Assembly: GCF_003234655.2 (NCBI RefSeq)
Contig: NZ_CP126271.1
Coordinates: forward strand, 3,472,001-3,536,000
DNA length: 64,000 nt
Source of the DNA: Curtobacterium sp. MCLR17_007
GTDB taxonomy: Bacteria > Actinomycetota > Actinomycetes > Actinomycetales > Microbacteriaceae
Direction: 5' to 3'
A program made the translations under genes and the position numbers. Of the stretch, positions 17,975 through 31,605 are shown one piece after another. The notes under the pieces were generated by a model. It ran no database searches and had not been told where the DNA came from. It was given only the letters and a program-made list of their open reading frames with translations. How positions within the stretch are numbered: the stretch's first letter is position 1; every line of letters begins with the position of its first letter.

Positions 17975-19198
17975 CTACTTGATCAGCGTGGAGATCTGGA
18001 AGATGGGCAGGTACAGCGCCACGATCATTCCGCCGACCACCACGCCGAGGAATGCGATGAGTAACGGCTCGATGAGCGACGTCAATGCCTCGGTGGTCGA
18101 TTCGACTTCATTGTCGTAGAACACCGCGATGCGCTCGAGCATCAATTCCATGGAACCGGCGTCCTCGCCCACCGCGATCATCTGCGCGACCATGGTCGGG
18201 AAGACGTTCTCACGTTCCATCGGACCTGCGATCGACTCACCTTTTCGCACGGAATCAGCGACGCGGTTGAGTGCCTTCTCGACGACGAAGTTGTTCGAGA
18301 CCTGACCGGCGATGTTCAGCGCTTCGAGGATGGGGACACCCGCGCCGATCATGTTCGACAAGTTCCGAGCGAACCGCGCCATCACGATCTTGCGGTTGAG
18401 CTGCCCGAACACGGGCATCTTCAGCTTGACCGGGTCGATCGCACCTCGGACTCGGTCCGAGTTCTTGTTCGCCCGCCACCAGAACCATCCAACGACGATC
18501 GCCACGGCGAGCACCGGCCCGACGTAGACCATCGCGTGTGACATGTACACGAGCATCATCGTCGGGAGCGGCAGGGTCCCGCCGAGGCTCGAGAACATGT
18601 CCTGGAAGATCGGCACGATGAAGACGAGCATGACGATCACCGCGACGAGTGACATCACGAGCACGACGACGGGGTAGGTCATCGCCGACTTGATCGTCGA
18701 GCGGAGCTTGTGCTCCTTCTCGAAGTTGGTCGCGATGGAGTCCATCGCCTGGTCGAGGAACCCGCCGGTTTCACCGGCACGGATCATGTTGATCATGATC
18801 GGCGGGAAGTCGACCGGGTACTTCGCGACGGCATCGGAGAACGACGTGCCGCGCTCCACCTCGTCACGGACCTGCCCGAGGATCCCGCGGAGCTTCTTGT
18901 TGTCGGTCTGGTCAGTCAGGATTGAGAGCGCTCGGAGCAGTGACAGCCCCGACGACAACATGGTGGAGGCCTGTCGCGACATGATCGCCAGGTCTTTCAA
19001 CCCGACGCCCTTCTCGAAGCCCGGGATCTTGATCTCGGTCTGCAGACCCGTGCCGGCCTTGGCCTCGGTGATGGCGATCGGCGAGACCCCCATCGTGCGC
19101 AGCCGCTGCACGACCGCCCCCTCGGACGCTGCGTCGAGCCGCCCCTTGACGAGCTTGCCGCCCCCGTCACGGCCCCGGTAGTCGAACGCGAGCGACAT
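17975..19198 (-). CDS. pilC: Type IV pilus inner-membrane platform protein PilC
   Basis: The protein has 407 aa and two T2SSF domains, each a cytoplasmic helical bundle followed by membrane helices, with the conserved FPPIMINMIRAGETGGFLD and FPTMVAQMIAVGEDAGSMELML segments and the C-terminal FLGVVVGGMIVALYLPIF helix. PilC is the membrane platform on which PilB and PilT act. Its ATG shares one base with the pilT stop. Length and motifs are standard. Confidence 0.96.
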   Translation of the reverse strand: MSLAFDYRGRDGGGKLVKGRLDAASEGAVVQRLRTMGVSPIAITEAKAGTGLQTEIKIPGFEKGVGLKDLAIMSRQASTMLSSGLSLLRALSILTDQTDNKKLRGILGQVRDEVERGTSFSDAVAKYPVDFPPIMINMIRAGETGGFLDQAMDSIATNFEKEHKLRSTIKSAMTYPVVVLVMSLVAVIVMLVFIVPIFQDMFSSLGGTLPLPTMMLVYMSHAMVYVGPVLAVAIVVGWFWWRANKNSDRVRGAIDPVKLKMPVFGQLNRKIVMARFARNLSNMIGAGVPILEALNIAGQVSNNFVVEKALNRVADSVRKGESIAGPMERENVFPTMVAQMIAVGEDAGSMELMLERIAVFYDNEVESTTEALTSLIEPLLIAFLGVVVGGMIVALYLPIFQISTLIK

Positions 19199-20841
19199 CA
19201 GTGGCCTCCGGAGAACTTGTCGCCGAAGTCGATCTCGCTCGCGGCGATGGCCGCGGCGGACGAGTCGGACGGGGACTCGACGCGCTGGACGAGCCGGTCG
19301 AACCCTTCGTGGTCGTGGACCTTCTCCATCGCGGCGGCGCGGGTGACGGTGCCGACGTTGACGAGCTCGGCGAGGTCCTGGTCCATCGTGTGCATGCCGA
19401 GGTCACGACCGGCCTGCATCGCCGAGGTGATCTGGTAGGTCTTGCCCTCGCGGATCAGGTTGCCGATCGCGGGGGTGGTGGTCATGATCTCGGTCGCGAC
19501 GACGCGGCCCGAGCCGGTGGCCTTCGGTACGAGGGTCTGACAGACGACGCCCTCGAGCGTCGATGCGAGCTGGGTGCGGATCTGGCCCTGCTGGTGCGGC
19601 GGGAACACGTCGATCACGCGGTCGATGGTGCCGGGGGCACTCTGCGTGTGCAGGGTCGCGAACACCAGGTGTCCGGTCTCGGCGGCGGTGAGTGCCACCG
19701 AGATGGTCTCGAGGTCGCGCAGCTCGCCGATCAGGATGACGTCGGGGTCCTGCCGCAGCACGTGCTTCAGGGCCCGGGCGAACGAGTGCGTGTCCGCGCC
19801 GACCTCGCGCTGGTTGATGATCGCCCGCTTGTGGTCGTGCATGAACTCGATCGGGTCCTCGACCGTCACGATGTGGTCGGCGCGCGTCTCGTTCACCAGG
19901 TCGATGAGCGCGGCGAGGGTGGTCGACTTGCCGGAACCGGTCGGCCCGGTGACGAGCACGAGTCCGCGGGGCAGCTTGGCGAAGTCGCCGACGTGCTCGG
20001 GGATGCCGAGCTGCTTCAGCGTCTTGATCTTGGTGGGGATGATGCGGAACGCCGCGCCCCAGTTGCCGCGCTGCTGGTAGAAGTTGACGCGGAAGCGGTA
20101 CTCGGGCGACAGCGAGTACGCGAAGTCGAGTTCCTGCTCGTGGTCGAACGTGCCGGCCTGCTCGACGGTCATCACGGTCTTCAGCGCGGCGATGACCTTG
20201 TTGCGCGACCAGGGTCCGCCGGGCACGGCCGGTCGGAGCGAGCCGTCGACGCGGACGGTGGGCGGGGCGTCGGCGGTGACGTGCAGGTCGGACGCCCCCT
20301 GGTAGACCACCTGGGCCAGGGCGGTGATCAGGTCGGGATCCGCGACCTCGCGCGCGTGGCGGCTGAAGTCGATCTCCTGCACGCCGACGGCGGCGCCGAC
20401 GGTCGGGAGGACCGTGGTCGCCTGCACAGACGCCGTCGGCAGGTGCTGGGTCACCGCGTCGGCGTACCCGTAGCTGGCAGTGGACGGCGGCACCGCGGCG
20501 GACGGCGTCGCCGCACCGGACGGCGTCGCGGCACCGGACGGCTGCGCGACCGGGACGGCCACCGGCGCACCGGACGGGGCCGGCCATGCGGCGAGGTCGT
20601 CGGCCAGGTCGTAGACCGGGACCGCGGGTGCAGCCGGAGCAGCCGCCGGAGCCGCGGCCAGACCAGCCGCAGGGGCCGCGGCCAGACCAGCCGCCGGTCC
20701 GACGAACGGCTGCGCGTGTCCCTCGGCTGCCTGGGCGAGACGGGCCGCACGACGCGAGCCGACCTCGGTGCCCGGGCGGCCCGGGTGCCAGCCGGCGATC
20801 GGTTCGTTCGCGTCGGTGATGTCGTAGACGGAGTCGGTCAT
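19198..20841 (-). CDS. pilT: Retraction ATPase PilT with long N-terminal extension
   Basis: The protein has 547 aa. The C-terminal 370 residues are a normal PilT: Walker A GPTGSGKST (about 299-307), Asp box, AIRNxRE-like box, the atypical Walker B ILIGELRDLETI and the His box TGHLVFATLHTQ. PilT hydrolyses ATP to pull the pilus in, so the locus should support retraction or twitching. In front is an extra 170-residue segment rich in Ala, Pro and Ser with repeated LAAAPAAG and SGAATP units, predicted disordered. The AVGVQEIDFSRHAREV segment marks the start of the folded part. A shorter product from an internal start cannot be excluded. Confidence 0.93.
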   Translation of the reverse strand: MTDSVYDITDANEPIAGWHPGRPGTEVGSRRAARLAQAAEGHAQPFVGPAAGLAAAPAAGLAAAPAAAPAAPAVPVYDLADDLAAWPAPSGAPVAVPVAQPSGAATPSGAATPSAAVPPSTASYGYADAVTQHLPTASVQATTVLPTVGAAVGVQEIDFSRHAREVADPDLITALAQVVYQGASDLHVTADAPPTVRVDGSLRPAVPGGPWSRNKVIAALKTVMTVEQAGTFDHEQELDFAYSLSPEYRFRVNFYQQRGNWGAAFRIIPTKIKTLKQLGIPEHVGDFAKLPRGLVLVTGPTGSGKSTTLAALIDLVNETRADHIVTVEDPIEFMHDHKRAIINQREVGADTHSFARALKHVLRQDPDVILIGELRDLETISVALTAAETGHLVFATLHTQSAPGTIDRVIDVFPPHQQGQIRTQLASTLEGVVCQTLVPKATGSGRVVATEIMTTTPAIGNLIREGKTYQITSAMQAGRDLGMHTMDQDLAELVNVGTVTRAAAMEKVHDHEGFDRLVQRVESPSDSSAAAIAASEIDFGDKFSGGH

Positions 20842-20856
20842 CGTTCTCTCCTCGGC

Positions 20857-22524
20857 CTACGCGACCACGCGCAGGATCTCGTCGACGCTCGTCAGACCGA
20901 GCTTCACTTTCTCCCACCCGTCCTGGCGGAGGGTGAGCATGCCCTGGTCCTGCGCGACCCGGCTGATCTCGGCGCTCGAGGCACGGGCGACGGCGAGCCG
21001 CTCGATCTCCTCGGTGACGGTCATGACCTCGTGCAGGGCGATGCGCCCGCGGTACCCGGTGTTCGAGCACACGGCACAGCCGATCGGCGCCCAGAAGTCC
21101 GGCACCGGGGCGTCGGCGCTCGGGATGAAGCCGAGCGCCGCGAGCTGCCCCGGCTCGTACACGGCGGGGGCTTTGCAGCGGTCGCAGAGCTTGCGGGCGA
21201 GGCGTTGCGCCACGACACAGTCGAGCGCCGAGCCGACCAGGAACGGCTCGATGTCCATCTCGGTCAGCCGGGTGATCGCCGAGGGGGCGTCGTTGGTGTG
21301 CAGCGTGGAGAGCACCAGGTGCCCGGTGAGCGATGCCTCGATCGCGATCTGCGCCGTCTCGTGGTCGCGGATCTCACCGAGCAGGACGACGTCGGGGTCG
21401 GACCGCAGGATGGAGCGCAGCGCCGAGGCGAACGTCAGGCCGGCCTTCGGGTTGACCTGCACCTGGTTGATGCCGGCCATCCGGTACTCGACCGGGTCCT
21501 CGACGGTGATGACGTTGATCTCGGGCCGGGCGACCGCGTTCAGGGTCGTGTACAGGGTGGTCGACTTGCCGGACCCCGTCGGTCCCGTGACCAGGATCAT
21601 GCCGTACGGCTTGGAGTAGGAACGCTGGTACGCGGCCGCGTTCTGCGCGAGCAGGTTGAGGTCGGTCAGGGTCAGCGACGTGTTGGTGTTGTCGAGGATG
21701 CGCATGACGACCTTCTCGCCCCACACCGTCGGCAGCGTCGCCACACGGAGGTCGATCTGGCGGCCACCGTGCCGGACGGACATGCGGCCGTCCTGCGGCT
21801 TGCGTCGCTCGGCGATGTCGATGTCGCTCATGATCTTGAGGCGGCTGATGACGCCGTTCTGGATGTTCTTGGGCGCCGGAGCCATCTCGTGCAGCACGCC
21901 GTCGATGCGGTAGCGCACCCGGACCTCGTGCTCGCCGGGCTCGATGTGGATGTCCGAGGCGTGGTCCTGGATGGCCTGCGAGACGAGCAGGTTCACGAAG
22001 CGGACGATCGGGACGTCGTCGAGCGACCCCTCGGAGATGTCGGCCTGCTGGGTGGTCGACGACGCTTCTTCTTCGAGCGACGAGGTCAGGTCGTTCAGCT
22101 CGTCGTCGGCGCGCAGGTAGCGGTCGAGCGCGGACGCGAGGTCACGCTCGTCGACCTGCAGCGGACGGATGGCGCGGCCGCACGCGGCGCGGGCGTCGTC
22201 GATCGCGAGCACGTTCGACGGGTTGACCATCGCGAGCACGAGGACGTCGCCCTCGAAGCCGACGCCGAGGACCCCGTGCCGCCGGCAGAGCGCCGCGGGC
22301 AGGATCGACACGGCGGTGCCGTCGACCGGGTAGTCGGTGAGGGGCACGGTCTTGGAGTTGTTCGACGCCGCCCGCGCGGTGATGAACTGCGCTTCGCTGA
22401 CGACCCCGCGGTCGACGAGCGTCCGGATCGAGCGTTCGTCGATCTCCTCGTCGCCGGTGAGCGAGTCGAGGTGCTCGATGGGGAGGGCTCCGTTGAGGAT
22501 CAGGATCTCGGAGAGCGTGGCCAT
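20857..22524 (-). CDS. pilB: Pilus extension ATPase PilB
   Basis: The protein is 555 aa from the ATG at 22524. An N-terminal MshEN/T2SSE_N domain (about 40-150, LPAALCRRHGVLGVGF) precedes the ATPase core with Walker A GPTGSGKSTT (about 314-323), VLLGEIRDHETA, TGHLVLSTLHTND and a tetra-Cys zinc site (CDRC ... CAVC). This is the assembly motor. A far upstream ATG would extend it through the divergent gene and was rejected. It is the first gene of the pilus operon, with pilT 15 nt downstream. The MshEN domain binds cyclic-di-GMP in some homologues, which would be a control point, but the binding motif was not verified here. Confidence 0.94.
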   Translation of the reverse strand: MATLSEILILNGALPIEHLDSLTGDEEIDERSIRTLVDRGVVSEAQFITARAASNNSKTVPLTDYPVDGTAVSILPAALCRRHGVLGVGFEGDVLVLAMVNPSNVLAIDDARAACGRAIRPLQVDERDLASALDRYLRADDELNDLTSSLEEEASSTTQQADISEGSLDDVPIVRFVNLLVSQAIQDHASDIHIEPGEHEVRVRYRIDGVLHEMAPAPKNIQNGVISRLKIMSDIDIAERRKPQDGRMSVRHGGRQIDLRVATLPTVWGEKVVMRILDNTNTSLTLTDLNLLAQNAAAYQRSYSKPYGMILVTGPTGSGKSTTLYTTLNAVARPEINVITVEDPVEYRMAGINQVQVNPKAGLTFASALRSILRSDPDVVLLGEIRDHETAQIAIEASLTGHLVLSTLHTNDAPSAITRLTEMDIEPFLVGSALDCVVAQRLARKLCDRCKAPAVYEPGQLAALGFIPSADAPVPDFWAPIGCAVCSNTGYRGRIALHEVMTVTEEIERLAVARASSAEISRVAQDQGMLTLRQDGWEKVKLGLTSVDEILRVVA

Positions 22525-22771
22525 GTGCCTCGGAGCCTCCTTCTGGGTCGCGTCAGGGCGTGGACCGCGCCGAGCTTCGGGTTCGACGCCTGTCCACGCT
22601 ACGGCCGGGACCATCCGGCCCCGCAGTCCCAGAATGAGGGGGCGGAGGGGGTCAACGCCCACCCAGAACAGGGGTCGGTGGACAAGTCCCCCGCGGCACG
22701 TGGTCGTGGAGGGATCGCTGGGCGGCAGGAATCCCCTCGACGCAGACCAGGCGCTCGGGCCATGATGAGCC

Positions 22772-23170
22772 ATGGACATCACGAGCGTGACCGTGGGGCT
22801 GCCCGTCACCGACATCGAAGCGTCCTGCCTCTGGTACGGCGCCGTGTTCGAGCGGCTCGACCCCGACCTCGAGCCCGCCGCTGGCATCGCGGAGTACGAG
22901 ATCGGCGGCATCTGGATCCAGCTCGTCGAGGACCCCGACGCCGAGGAGAACCCGGTCGTCGTGCGGTTCGGCGTCGACGACGTGGTCGCCCAGCGCACCC
23001 GCATCGCCGCGCTCGGCATCGACGTCGGTCCGGTGGAACGCGTCGACGGAGCCGTCGACTGGTTCGACGTCCACGATCCCGACGGCAACGTCCTCAGCCT
23101 GTACTCGCTCGTCGACGAGACGGGGCGAGGGTCCGGCGGCCACGACAGCGACGCGGGCCGCGCGCTCTGA
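22772..23170 (+). CDS. VOC/glyoxalase-family protein
   Basis: This 132-aa single vicinal-oxygen-chelate module pair starts MDITSVTVGLPVTDIEASCLWYGAVF and ends VDWFDVHDPDGNVLSLYSL, the typical betaalphabetabetabeta signature ends. The family includes glyoxalase I, extradiol dioxygenases and antibiotic-binding proteins; no substrate can be inferred. CATGAT lies 5 nt before the ATG, so the transcript may be nearly leaderless. It is the only plus-strand gene between the pilus and rpo operons and converges with rpoC over a large palindrome. Confidence 0.8.
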   Translation: MDITSVTVGLPVTDIEASCLWYGAVFERLDPDLEPAAGIAEYEIGGIWIQLVEDPDAEENPVVVRFGVDDVVAQRTRIAALGIDVGPVERVDGAVDWFDVHDPDGNVLSLYSLVDETGRGSGGHDSDAGRAL

Positions 23171-23183
23171 ACGCGACCGGACA

Positions 23184-23229
23184 ACAGACAGGAGGCGCGG
23201 TGCCAGCTGGCACCGCGCCTCCTGTCTGT
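23184..23229. terminator. Perfect 46-nt palindrome, bidirectional terminator
   Basis: Two 23-nt arms are perfectly complementary around a central AG/CT. The core GGTGCCAGCTGGCACC and flanking AGGAGGC/GCCTCCT are shared with the palindrome at 48684-48721. It lies 13 nt after the VOC stop and 17 nt after the rpoC stop, so it can end transcription from both sides. Confidence 0.85.
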
Positions 23230-23246
23230 GTGGAGCTACTTCAGAC

Positions 23247-27128
<3,882 letters not shown>

Positions 27129-27174
27129 TGTTCTTCTCTCTTGCTGAATTCGAGACGTGACGGGCGGGGCGGGA

Positions 27175-30100
27175 TCAGATGTCGTCGACGGAGGACGACT
27201 CGAACCGCGAGGAGATGTTGATGCCGAGCTCTTCAGCGGCACGGAAGACCTCGTCGTCCGTGTCGCGGAGGCTGACCGCCTGGCCGTCGGCCGAGAGGAC
27301 CTCGACGTTCAGGCAGAGCGACTGCATCTCCTTCATGAGGACCTTGAAGCTCTCGGGGATGCCGGGCTCCTGGATGTTCTCGCCCTTGACGATCGCCTCG
27401 TAGACCTTCACGCGGCCGAGGATGTCGTCGGACTTGATCGTCAGGAGTTCCTGCAGGGCGTAGGCGGCACCGTATGCCTCGAGCGCCCACACCTCCATCT
27501 CGCCGAAACGCTGTCCACCGAACTGCGCCTTCCCACCCAGCGGCTGCTGCGTGATCATCGAGTACGGGCCGGTCGAACGGGCGTGGATCTTGTCGTCGAC
27601 CAGGTGGTGGAGCTTCAGGATGTACATGTACCCGACCGAGACCGGCTCCGGGAACGGTTCGCCGGAGCGACCGTCGAAGAGCTGGGCCTTGCCGGAGGAA
27701 CCGATCAGACGCTCGCCGTCACGGTTCGGGAGCGTCGAGTCGAGGAGGCCCTCGATCTCACGCTCGTAGGCGCCGTCGAACACCGGGGTCGCGACCTTGG
27801 TGCCGGGCTCCGCGCTGCGGGCAGCCTCGGGGAGAGCCGAAGCCCACTCCTGGATGCCGTCGACGTTCCAGCCCTGCTTCGCGAGCCACCCGAGGTGGAT
27901 CTCGAGGACCTGGCCGAAGTTCATGCGGCCGGGGACGCCGAGCGGGTTCAGCACGATGTCGACCGGGGTGCCGTCCGCCAGGAACGGCATGTCCTCGACC
28001 GGCAGGATCGTCGAGATGACGCCCTTGTTGCCGTGACGACCGGCGAGCTTGTCGCCCGCGGTGATCTTGCGCTTCTGGGCGATGTAGACGACCACGCGCT
28101 GGTTGACGCCCGAGCCGAGCTCGTCGTCGCCGTCCTGCGCGTCGAACACCTTGACGCCGATGATCGTGCCCTCTTCACCGTGGGGCACCTTGAGCGAGGT
28201 GTCGCGGACTTCGCGCGACTTCTCGTTGAAGATCGCCCGGAGCAGGCGCTCTTCTGCGCTGAGCTCGGTCTCGCCCTTCGGCGTGACCTTGCCGACCAGG
28301 ATGTCGCCGGGGCGGACCTCGGCGCCGATGCGGATGATGCCACGCTCGTCGAGGTCGGCCAGGAGGTCCGGGCTGACGTTCGGCAGGTCGCGGGTGATCT
28401 CTTCCTTGCCGAGCTTCGTGTCGCGGGCGTCGACCTCGTACTCCTCGATGTGGATCGAGGAGAGCGTGTCGTCCTTCACGAGGTTCTGCGACAGGATCAT
28501 CGCGTCCTCGTAGTTGTAGCCCTCCCACGGCATGAACGCGACGAGGAGGTTCTTGCCGAGCGCGAGCTCGCCGTTCTCCGTCGCGGGGCCGTCGGCGATG
28601 ACCTCGCCCTGCTCGACCCGCTCACCGGCGCTGACGACCACACGGTGGTTGTAGCTGGTGCCCTGGTTCGAGCGGTCGAACTTGCGCAGGTAGTAGGACT
28701 GCGTCCCGCCCTCGTCGAGCTGCACGGTCACGGCGTCGGCCGAGACCTCGGAGACGACACCGGCCTTGTCGGCGATGACGACGTCGCCGGCGTCGATGGC
28801 GGTGTAGCCCTCCATGCCGGTGCCGACGAGCGGCGACTCGGAGCGGAGGAGCGGCACGGCCTGGCGCTGCATGTTCGCACCCATGAGGGCGCGGTTCGCG
28901 TCGTCGTGCTCGAGGAACGGGATGAGCGACGTCGCGACCGACACCATCTGGCGCGGGGAGACGTCCATGTAGTCGACCTCGGCCTTGGCGACCAGTTCGA
29001 CCTCGCCGCCCTTCTTGCGGACGAGGACCTTGTCGTCCTGGAAGTGGAACGTGTCCGTCAGCGGGGCGTTGGCCTGCGCGACGACGAACTCGTCCTCTTC
29101 CGAAGCGGTCAGGTAGTCGATGGTCTTCGTGACCTCGCCGTTGACGACGCGACGGTACGGGGTCTCGATGAAGCCGAACGAGTTGATCCGACCGAAGGAC
29201 GCGAGCGAGCCGATCAGGCCGATGTTCGGGCCTTCCGGGGTCTCGATCGGGCACATGCGGCCGTAGTGCGACGGGTGGACGTCGCGGACCTCGACGCCGG
29301 CGCGCTCACGGGACAGACCACCCGGGCCGAGGGCCGACAGACGCCGCTTGTGCGTCAGGCCCGCGAGCGGGTTGTTCTGGTCCATGAACTGCGACAGCTG
29401 CGAGGTGCCGAAGAACTCCTTGATCGCGGCGACGACGGGGCGCACGTTGATCAGGGTCTGCGGGGTAATCGCCTCGATGTCCTGCGTGGTCATGCGCTCG
29501 CGGACGACGCGCTCCATGCGGGACAGACCGGTGCGGACCTGGTTCTGGATGAGCTCGCCCACGGCGCGGATGCGACGGTTGCCGAAGTGGTCGATGTCGT
29601 CCACGTCGAGGCGCAGCTGCACGGGCTCGCCGTCGCGGACGCCGTCCAGGTTGGTCTTCTCGGCGTGCAGCGAGACCAGGTACTTGATCGTGCGGACGAT
29701 GTCCTGCACGGTCAGGACCGAGTCGCTCAGCTGCGCGTCGATGCCGAGCTTGCGGTTGAGCTTGTAGCGGCCCACCTTCGCCAGGTCGTAGCGCTTCGAG
29801 TTGAAGTAGAAGTTGTCGAGGAGCGCACGCGCGGCCTCGGCAGCGACCTGCTCGCCCGGACGGAGCTTGCGGTAGATGTCCTTGAGCGCCTCTTCCTTGG
29901 TGAGGATGGCGTCCTTCTCGAGGGTCGACTCGATGGAGGCGAAGCCCTGGAACTCCTCGAGGATCTCCTCGCTCGTCATGCCGAGGGCCTTGAGGAAGAC
30001 CGTGACCGACTGCTTGCGCTTGCGGTCGATGCGCACGCCCACCTGGTCGCGCTTGTCGATCTCGAACTCGAGCCAGGCACCGCGCGAGGGGATGACGCGA

Positions 30101-30663
30101 GCGGAGTAGATGTCCTTGTCGGACGTCTTCTCCTGCTGGCGCTCGAAGTACACGCCCGGCGAGCGGACGAGCTGCGAGACGACGACGCGCTCGGTGCCGT
30201 TGATGATGAACGTGCCGCGCTCGGTCATGAGCGGGAAGTCGCCCATGAAGACGGTCTGCGTCTTGATCTCACCGGTCATGTGGTTCATGAACTCGGCGTT
30301 GACGTACAGCGGCGCGGCGTAGGTCTTGCCGCGTTCCTTGCAGTCGTCGATCGAGTACTTCGGGTCCTCGAGCTCCGGGGACGTGAACGAGAGCTGCATC
30401 GTCTCGCCGAGGTCCTCGATCGGGGAGATCTCCTCGAAGATCTCCTCGAGGCCGGAGTGCAGCGCGAGGTCGGTGCGACCCTGCTCCTGCCCCTCGGCCA
30501 GTCGGGCCTTCCAGACGTCGTTGCCGACGAGCCAGTCGAAGCTCTCCGTCTGGAGAGCGAGCAGATCAGGAACCGTGAGGGTGTCCGTGATCTTGGCGAA
30601 CGAGAGTCGCGAGTGGTTGCGACCGTTCTTGGGGTTGGTGGATGCGTTGGGCGCAGCAGCCAA
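27175..30663 (-). CDS. rpoB: RNA polymerase subunit beta
   Basis: The protein is 1162 aa and full length. The rifampicin region is visible around [38 protein letters not shown] and appears wild type at the commonly mutated D, H and S positions. The start is the TTG at 30663, with GGAGGT seven nucleotides upstream; the upstream ATG would add 31 unconserved residues. rpoC follows 46 nt later. The leader is about 240 nt from the predicted promoter. Together with rpoC and alpha it forms the core enzyme. Confidence 0.99.
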   Translation of the reverse strand: MAAAPNASTNPKNGRNHSRLSFAKITDTLTVPDLLALQTESFDWLVGNDVWKARLAEGQEQGRTDLALHSGLEEIFEEISPIEDLGETMQLSFTSPELEDPKYSIDDCKERGKTYAAPLYVNAEFMNHMTGEIKTQTVFMGDFPLMTERGTFIINGTERVVVSQLVRSPGVYFERQQEKTSDKDIYSARVIPSRGAWLEFEIDKRDQVGVRIDRKRKQSVTVFLKALGMTSEEILEEFQGFASIESTLEKDAILTKEEALKDIYRKLRPGEQVAAEAARALLDNFYFNSKRYDLAKVGRYKLNRKLGIDAQLSDSVLTVQDIVRTIKYLVSLHAEKTNLDGVRDGEPVQLRLDVDDIDHFGNRRIRAVGELIQNQVRTGLSRMERVVRERMTTQDIEAITPQTLINVRPVVAAIKEFFGTSQLSQFMDQNNPLAGLTHKRRLSALGPGGLSRERAGVEVRDVHPSHYGRMCPIETPEGPNIGLIGSLASFGRINSFGFIETPYRRVVNGEVTKTIDYLTASEEDEFVVAQANAPLTDTFHFQDDKVLVRKKGGEVELVAKAEVDYMDVSPRQMVSVATSLIPFLEHDDANRALMGANMQRQAVPLLRSESPLVGTGMEGYTAIDAGDVVIADKAGVVSEVSADAVTVQLDEGGTQSYYLRKFDRSNQGTSYNHRVVVSAGERVEQGEVIADGPATENGELALGKNLLVAFMPWEGYNYEDAMILSQNLVKDDTLSSIHIEEYEVDARDTKLGKEEITRDLPNVSPDLLADLDERGIIRIGAEVRPGDILVGKVTPKGETELSAEERLLRAIFNEKSREVRDTSLKVPHGEEGTIIGVKVFDAQDGDDELGSGVNQRVVVYIAQKRKITAGDKLAGRHGNKGVISTILPVEDMPFLADGTPVDIVLNPLGVPGRMNFGQVLEIHLGWLAKQGWNVDGIQEWASALPEAARSAEPGTKVATPVFDGAYEREIEGLLDSTLPNRDGERLIGSSGKAQLFDGRSGEPFPEPVSVGYMYILKLHHLVDDKIHARSTGPYSMITQQPLGGKAQFGGQRFGEMEVWALEAYGAAYALQELLTIKSDDILGRVKVYEAIVKGENIQEPGIPESFKVLMKEMQSLCLNVEVLSADGQAVSLRDTDDEVFRAAEELGINISSRFESSSVDDI

Positions 30664-30908
30664 GGGTGTGACCTCCGGTTGGCCCCGTCGGGCCGGTACT
30701 GACGGGCAGCATGTAGGTGAGTGGATTGACGCTCGGCGCGACCCGATGACACGCACGCACGCTCGAGTCCGCAGGACAGAGGCGTGTGCGATGATCTGTG
30801 TGAGCGGCCCCCGCCGTCATGTGCGGGAGCGGCAGCACCAGGCCCGTCCGAGATGGACGTCGAGTCGACCGCAATATGACGACACGCAGCCAGGGAGCGC
30901 GAACTGTC

Positions 30909-30938
30909 ATCATAGGCAGCGTCCGCGCACGATGTCCA
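30909..30938 (-). promoter_or_regulatory. rpoB: Predicted rpoB promoter
   Basis: Reading leftward, TGGACA (30933-30938) and TATGAT (30909-30914) are separated by 18 nt, a near-consensus housekeeping promoter. Transcription would begin near 30902, leaving a 5' leader of about 240 nt. Confidence 0.65.
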
Positions 30939-30946
30939 GTCCTGGC

Positions 30947-30976
30947 TTGACCAAATTCGCTGGCGACGTGTATAAG
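30947..30976 (+). promoter_or_regulatory. Plus-strand promoter-like pair
   Basis: TTGACC (30947-30952) and TATAAG (30971-30976) are 18 nt apart, the most consensus-like pair in the region. It points right, into the 3' end of a leftward gene, so it would make an antisense or intergenic RNA. No coding target is evident. Confidence 0.4.
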
Positions 30977-31023
30977 CACCGCCGGGTCGCTCGCATTCCA
31001 TGGTCTGCGCGCGGCGGGTCCGC

Positions 31024-31605
31024 TCAGCCGAGCCGTTCCCGCGATGCCGCTCCCGCTCCCGCCGCGGGTGCTCGATGCCCGGCCAGGGCCCGGAATGCGT
31101 CCTCCGGACGACGGGTCCGCACGAAGGTCACCGTGCCGCGGTCGTCGGTGAGCTCGATGCCGAGTCCGGGCGTCAGCAGCAGGGCACGGACACCGCGGTG
31201 GCGACGCAGCCCGATCCCGCCGTAGGTCGCGGCGTCGGCCTCGACCAGCCGTGCTGCGGTGATGCGACGGCGTGCGACACGACGCGGCGGCAGCGGTCGG
31301 AAGTGCAGGACGACGTCGTGTTCGGTGATCGTGAACCCGGACCGCGCGACCAGCAGGAGCAGGCCGACGACCATGCCGACCAGTCCGGGGACGACGAGGG
31401 CGATCTCCGGCGCGTCCCCCGGCCACGCGAGCACCGCCGCGGTCAGGCCGCCGCCGGCGACCAGCAGTGCGGCGCCGGTGACGCGCATCCACACCGGCGC
31501 GTCCTCGCGGTCCGCGAGCAGCGGACGGGAGGCCCGGGTCGGCCGGGTGGGTCGGCGCACCGGGGCGGGGCGGCGCGTCTGGGTGCTCATGGTGTCGGCG
31601 GACAT
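31024..31605 (-). CDS. PH-domain-like membrane protein
   Basis: The protein is 193 aa from the ATG at 31605, preceded by GCAGGAG. A basic N-terminus is followed by two adjacent membrane helices (about 43-61 and 67-87) and a C-terminal beta-rich domain beginning FTITEHDVVLHFRPLPPRRVARRRI and containing LGIELTDDRGTVTFVRTRRPEDAFRAL. This layout matches actinobacterial two-helix proteins with a bacterial PH-like domain. Function is unknown. It ends just before the rpoB promoter region and has a 276-nt gap upstream. Confidence 0.6.
   Translation of the reverse strand: MSADTMSTQTRRPAPVRRPTRPTRASRPLLADREDAPVWMRVTGAALLVAGGGLTAAVLAWPGDAPEIALVVPGLVGMVVGLLLLVARSGFTITEHDVVLHFRPLPPRRVARRRITAARLVEADAATYGGIGLRRHRGVRALLLTPGLGIELTDDRGTVTFVRTRRPEDAFRALAGHRAPAAGAGAASRERLG

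Larger units (their letters stand above)
30664..31023 (-). promoter_or_regulatory. rpoB leader and promoter region (360 nt, no gene)
   Basis: This gap holds the rpoB promoter (30909-30938), a long leader and, on the opposite strand, a second promoter-like pair (30947-30976). The short open frames it contains are not supported. Long leaders ahead of rpoB are common, and in many bacteria rpoBC is coupled to rplJL. No rplJ or rplL gene lies upstream here. Confidence 0.6.

Noticed and set aside
30947..30976. TTGACC/TATAAG as the rpoB promoter
   Set aside because: It is on the plus strand and points away from rpoB; a minus-strand pair at 30909-30938 is correctly placed.
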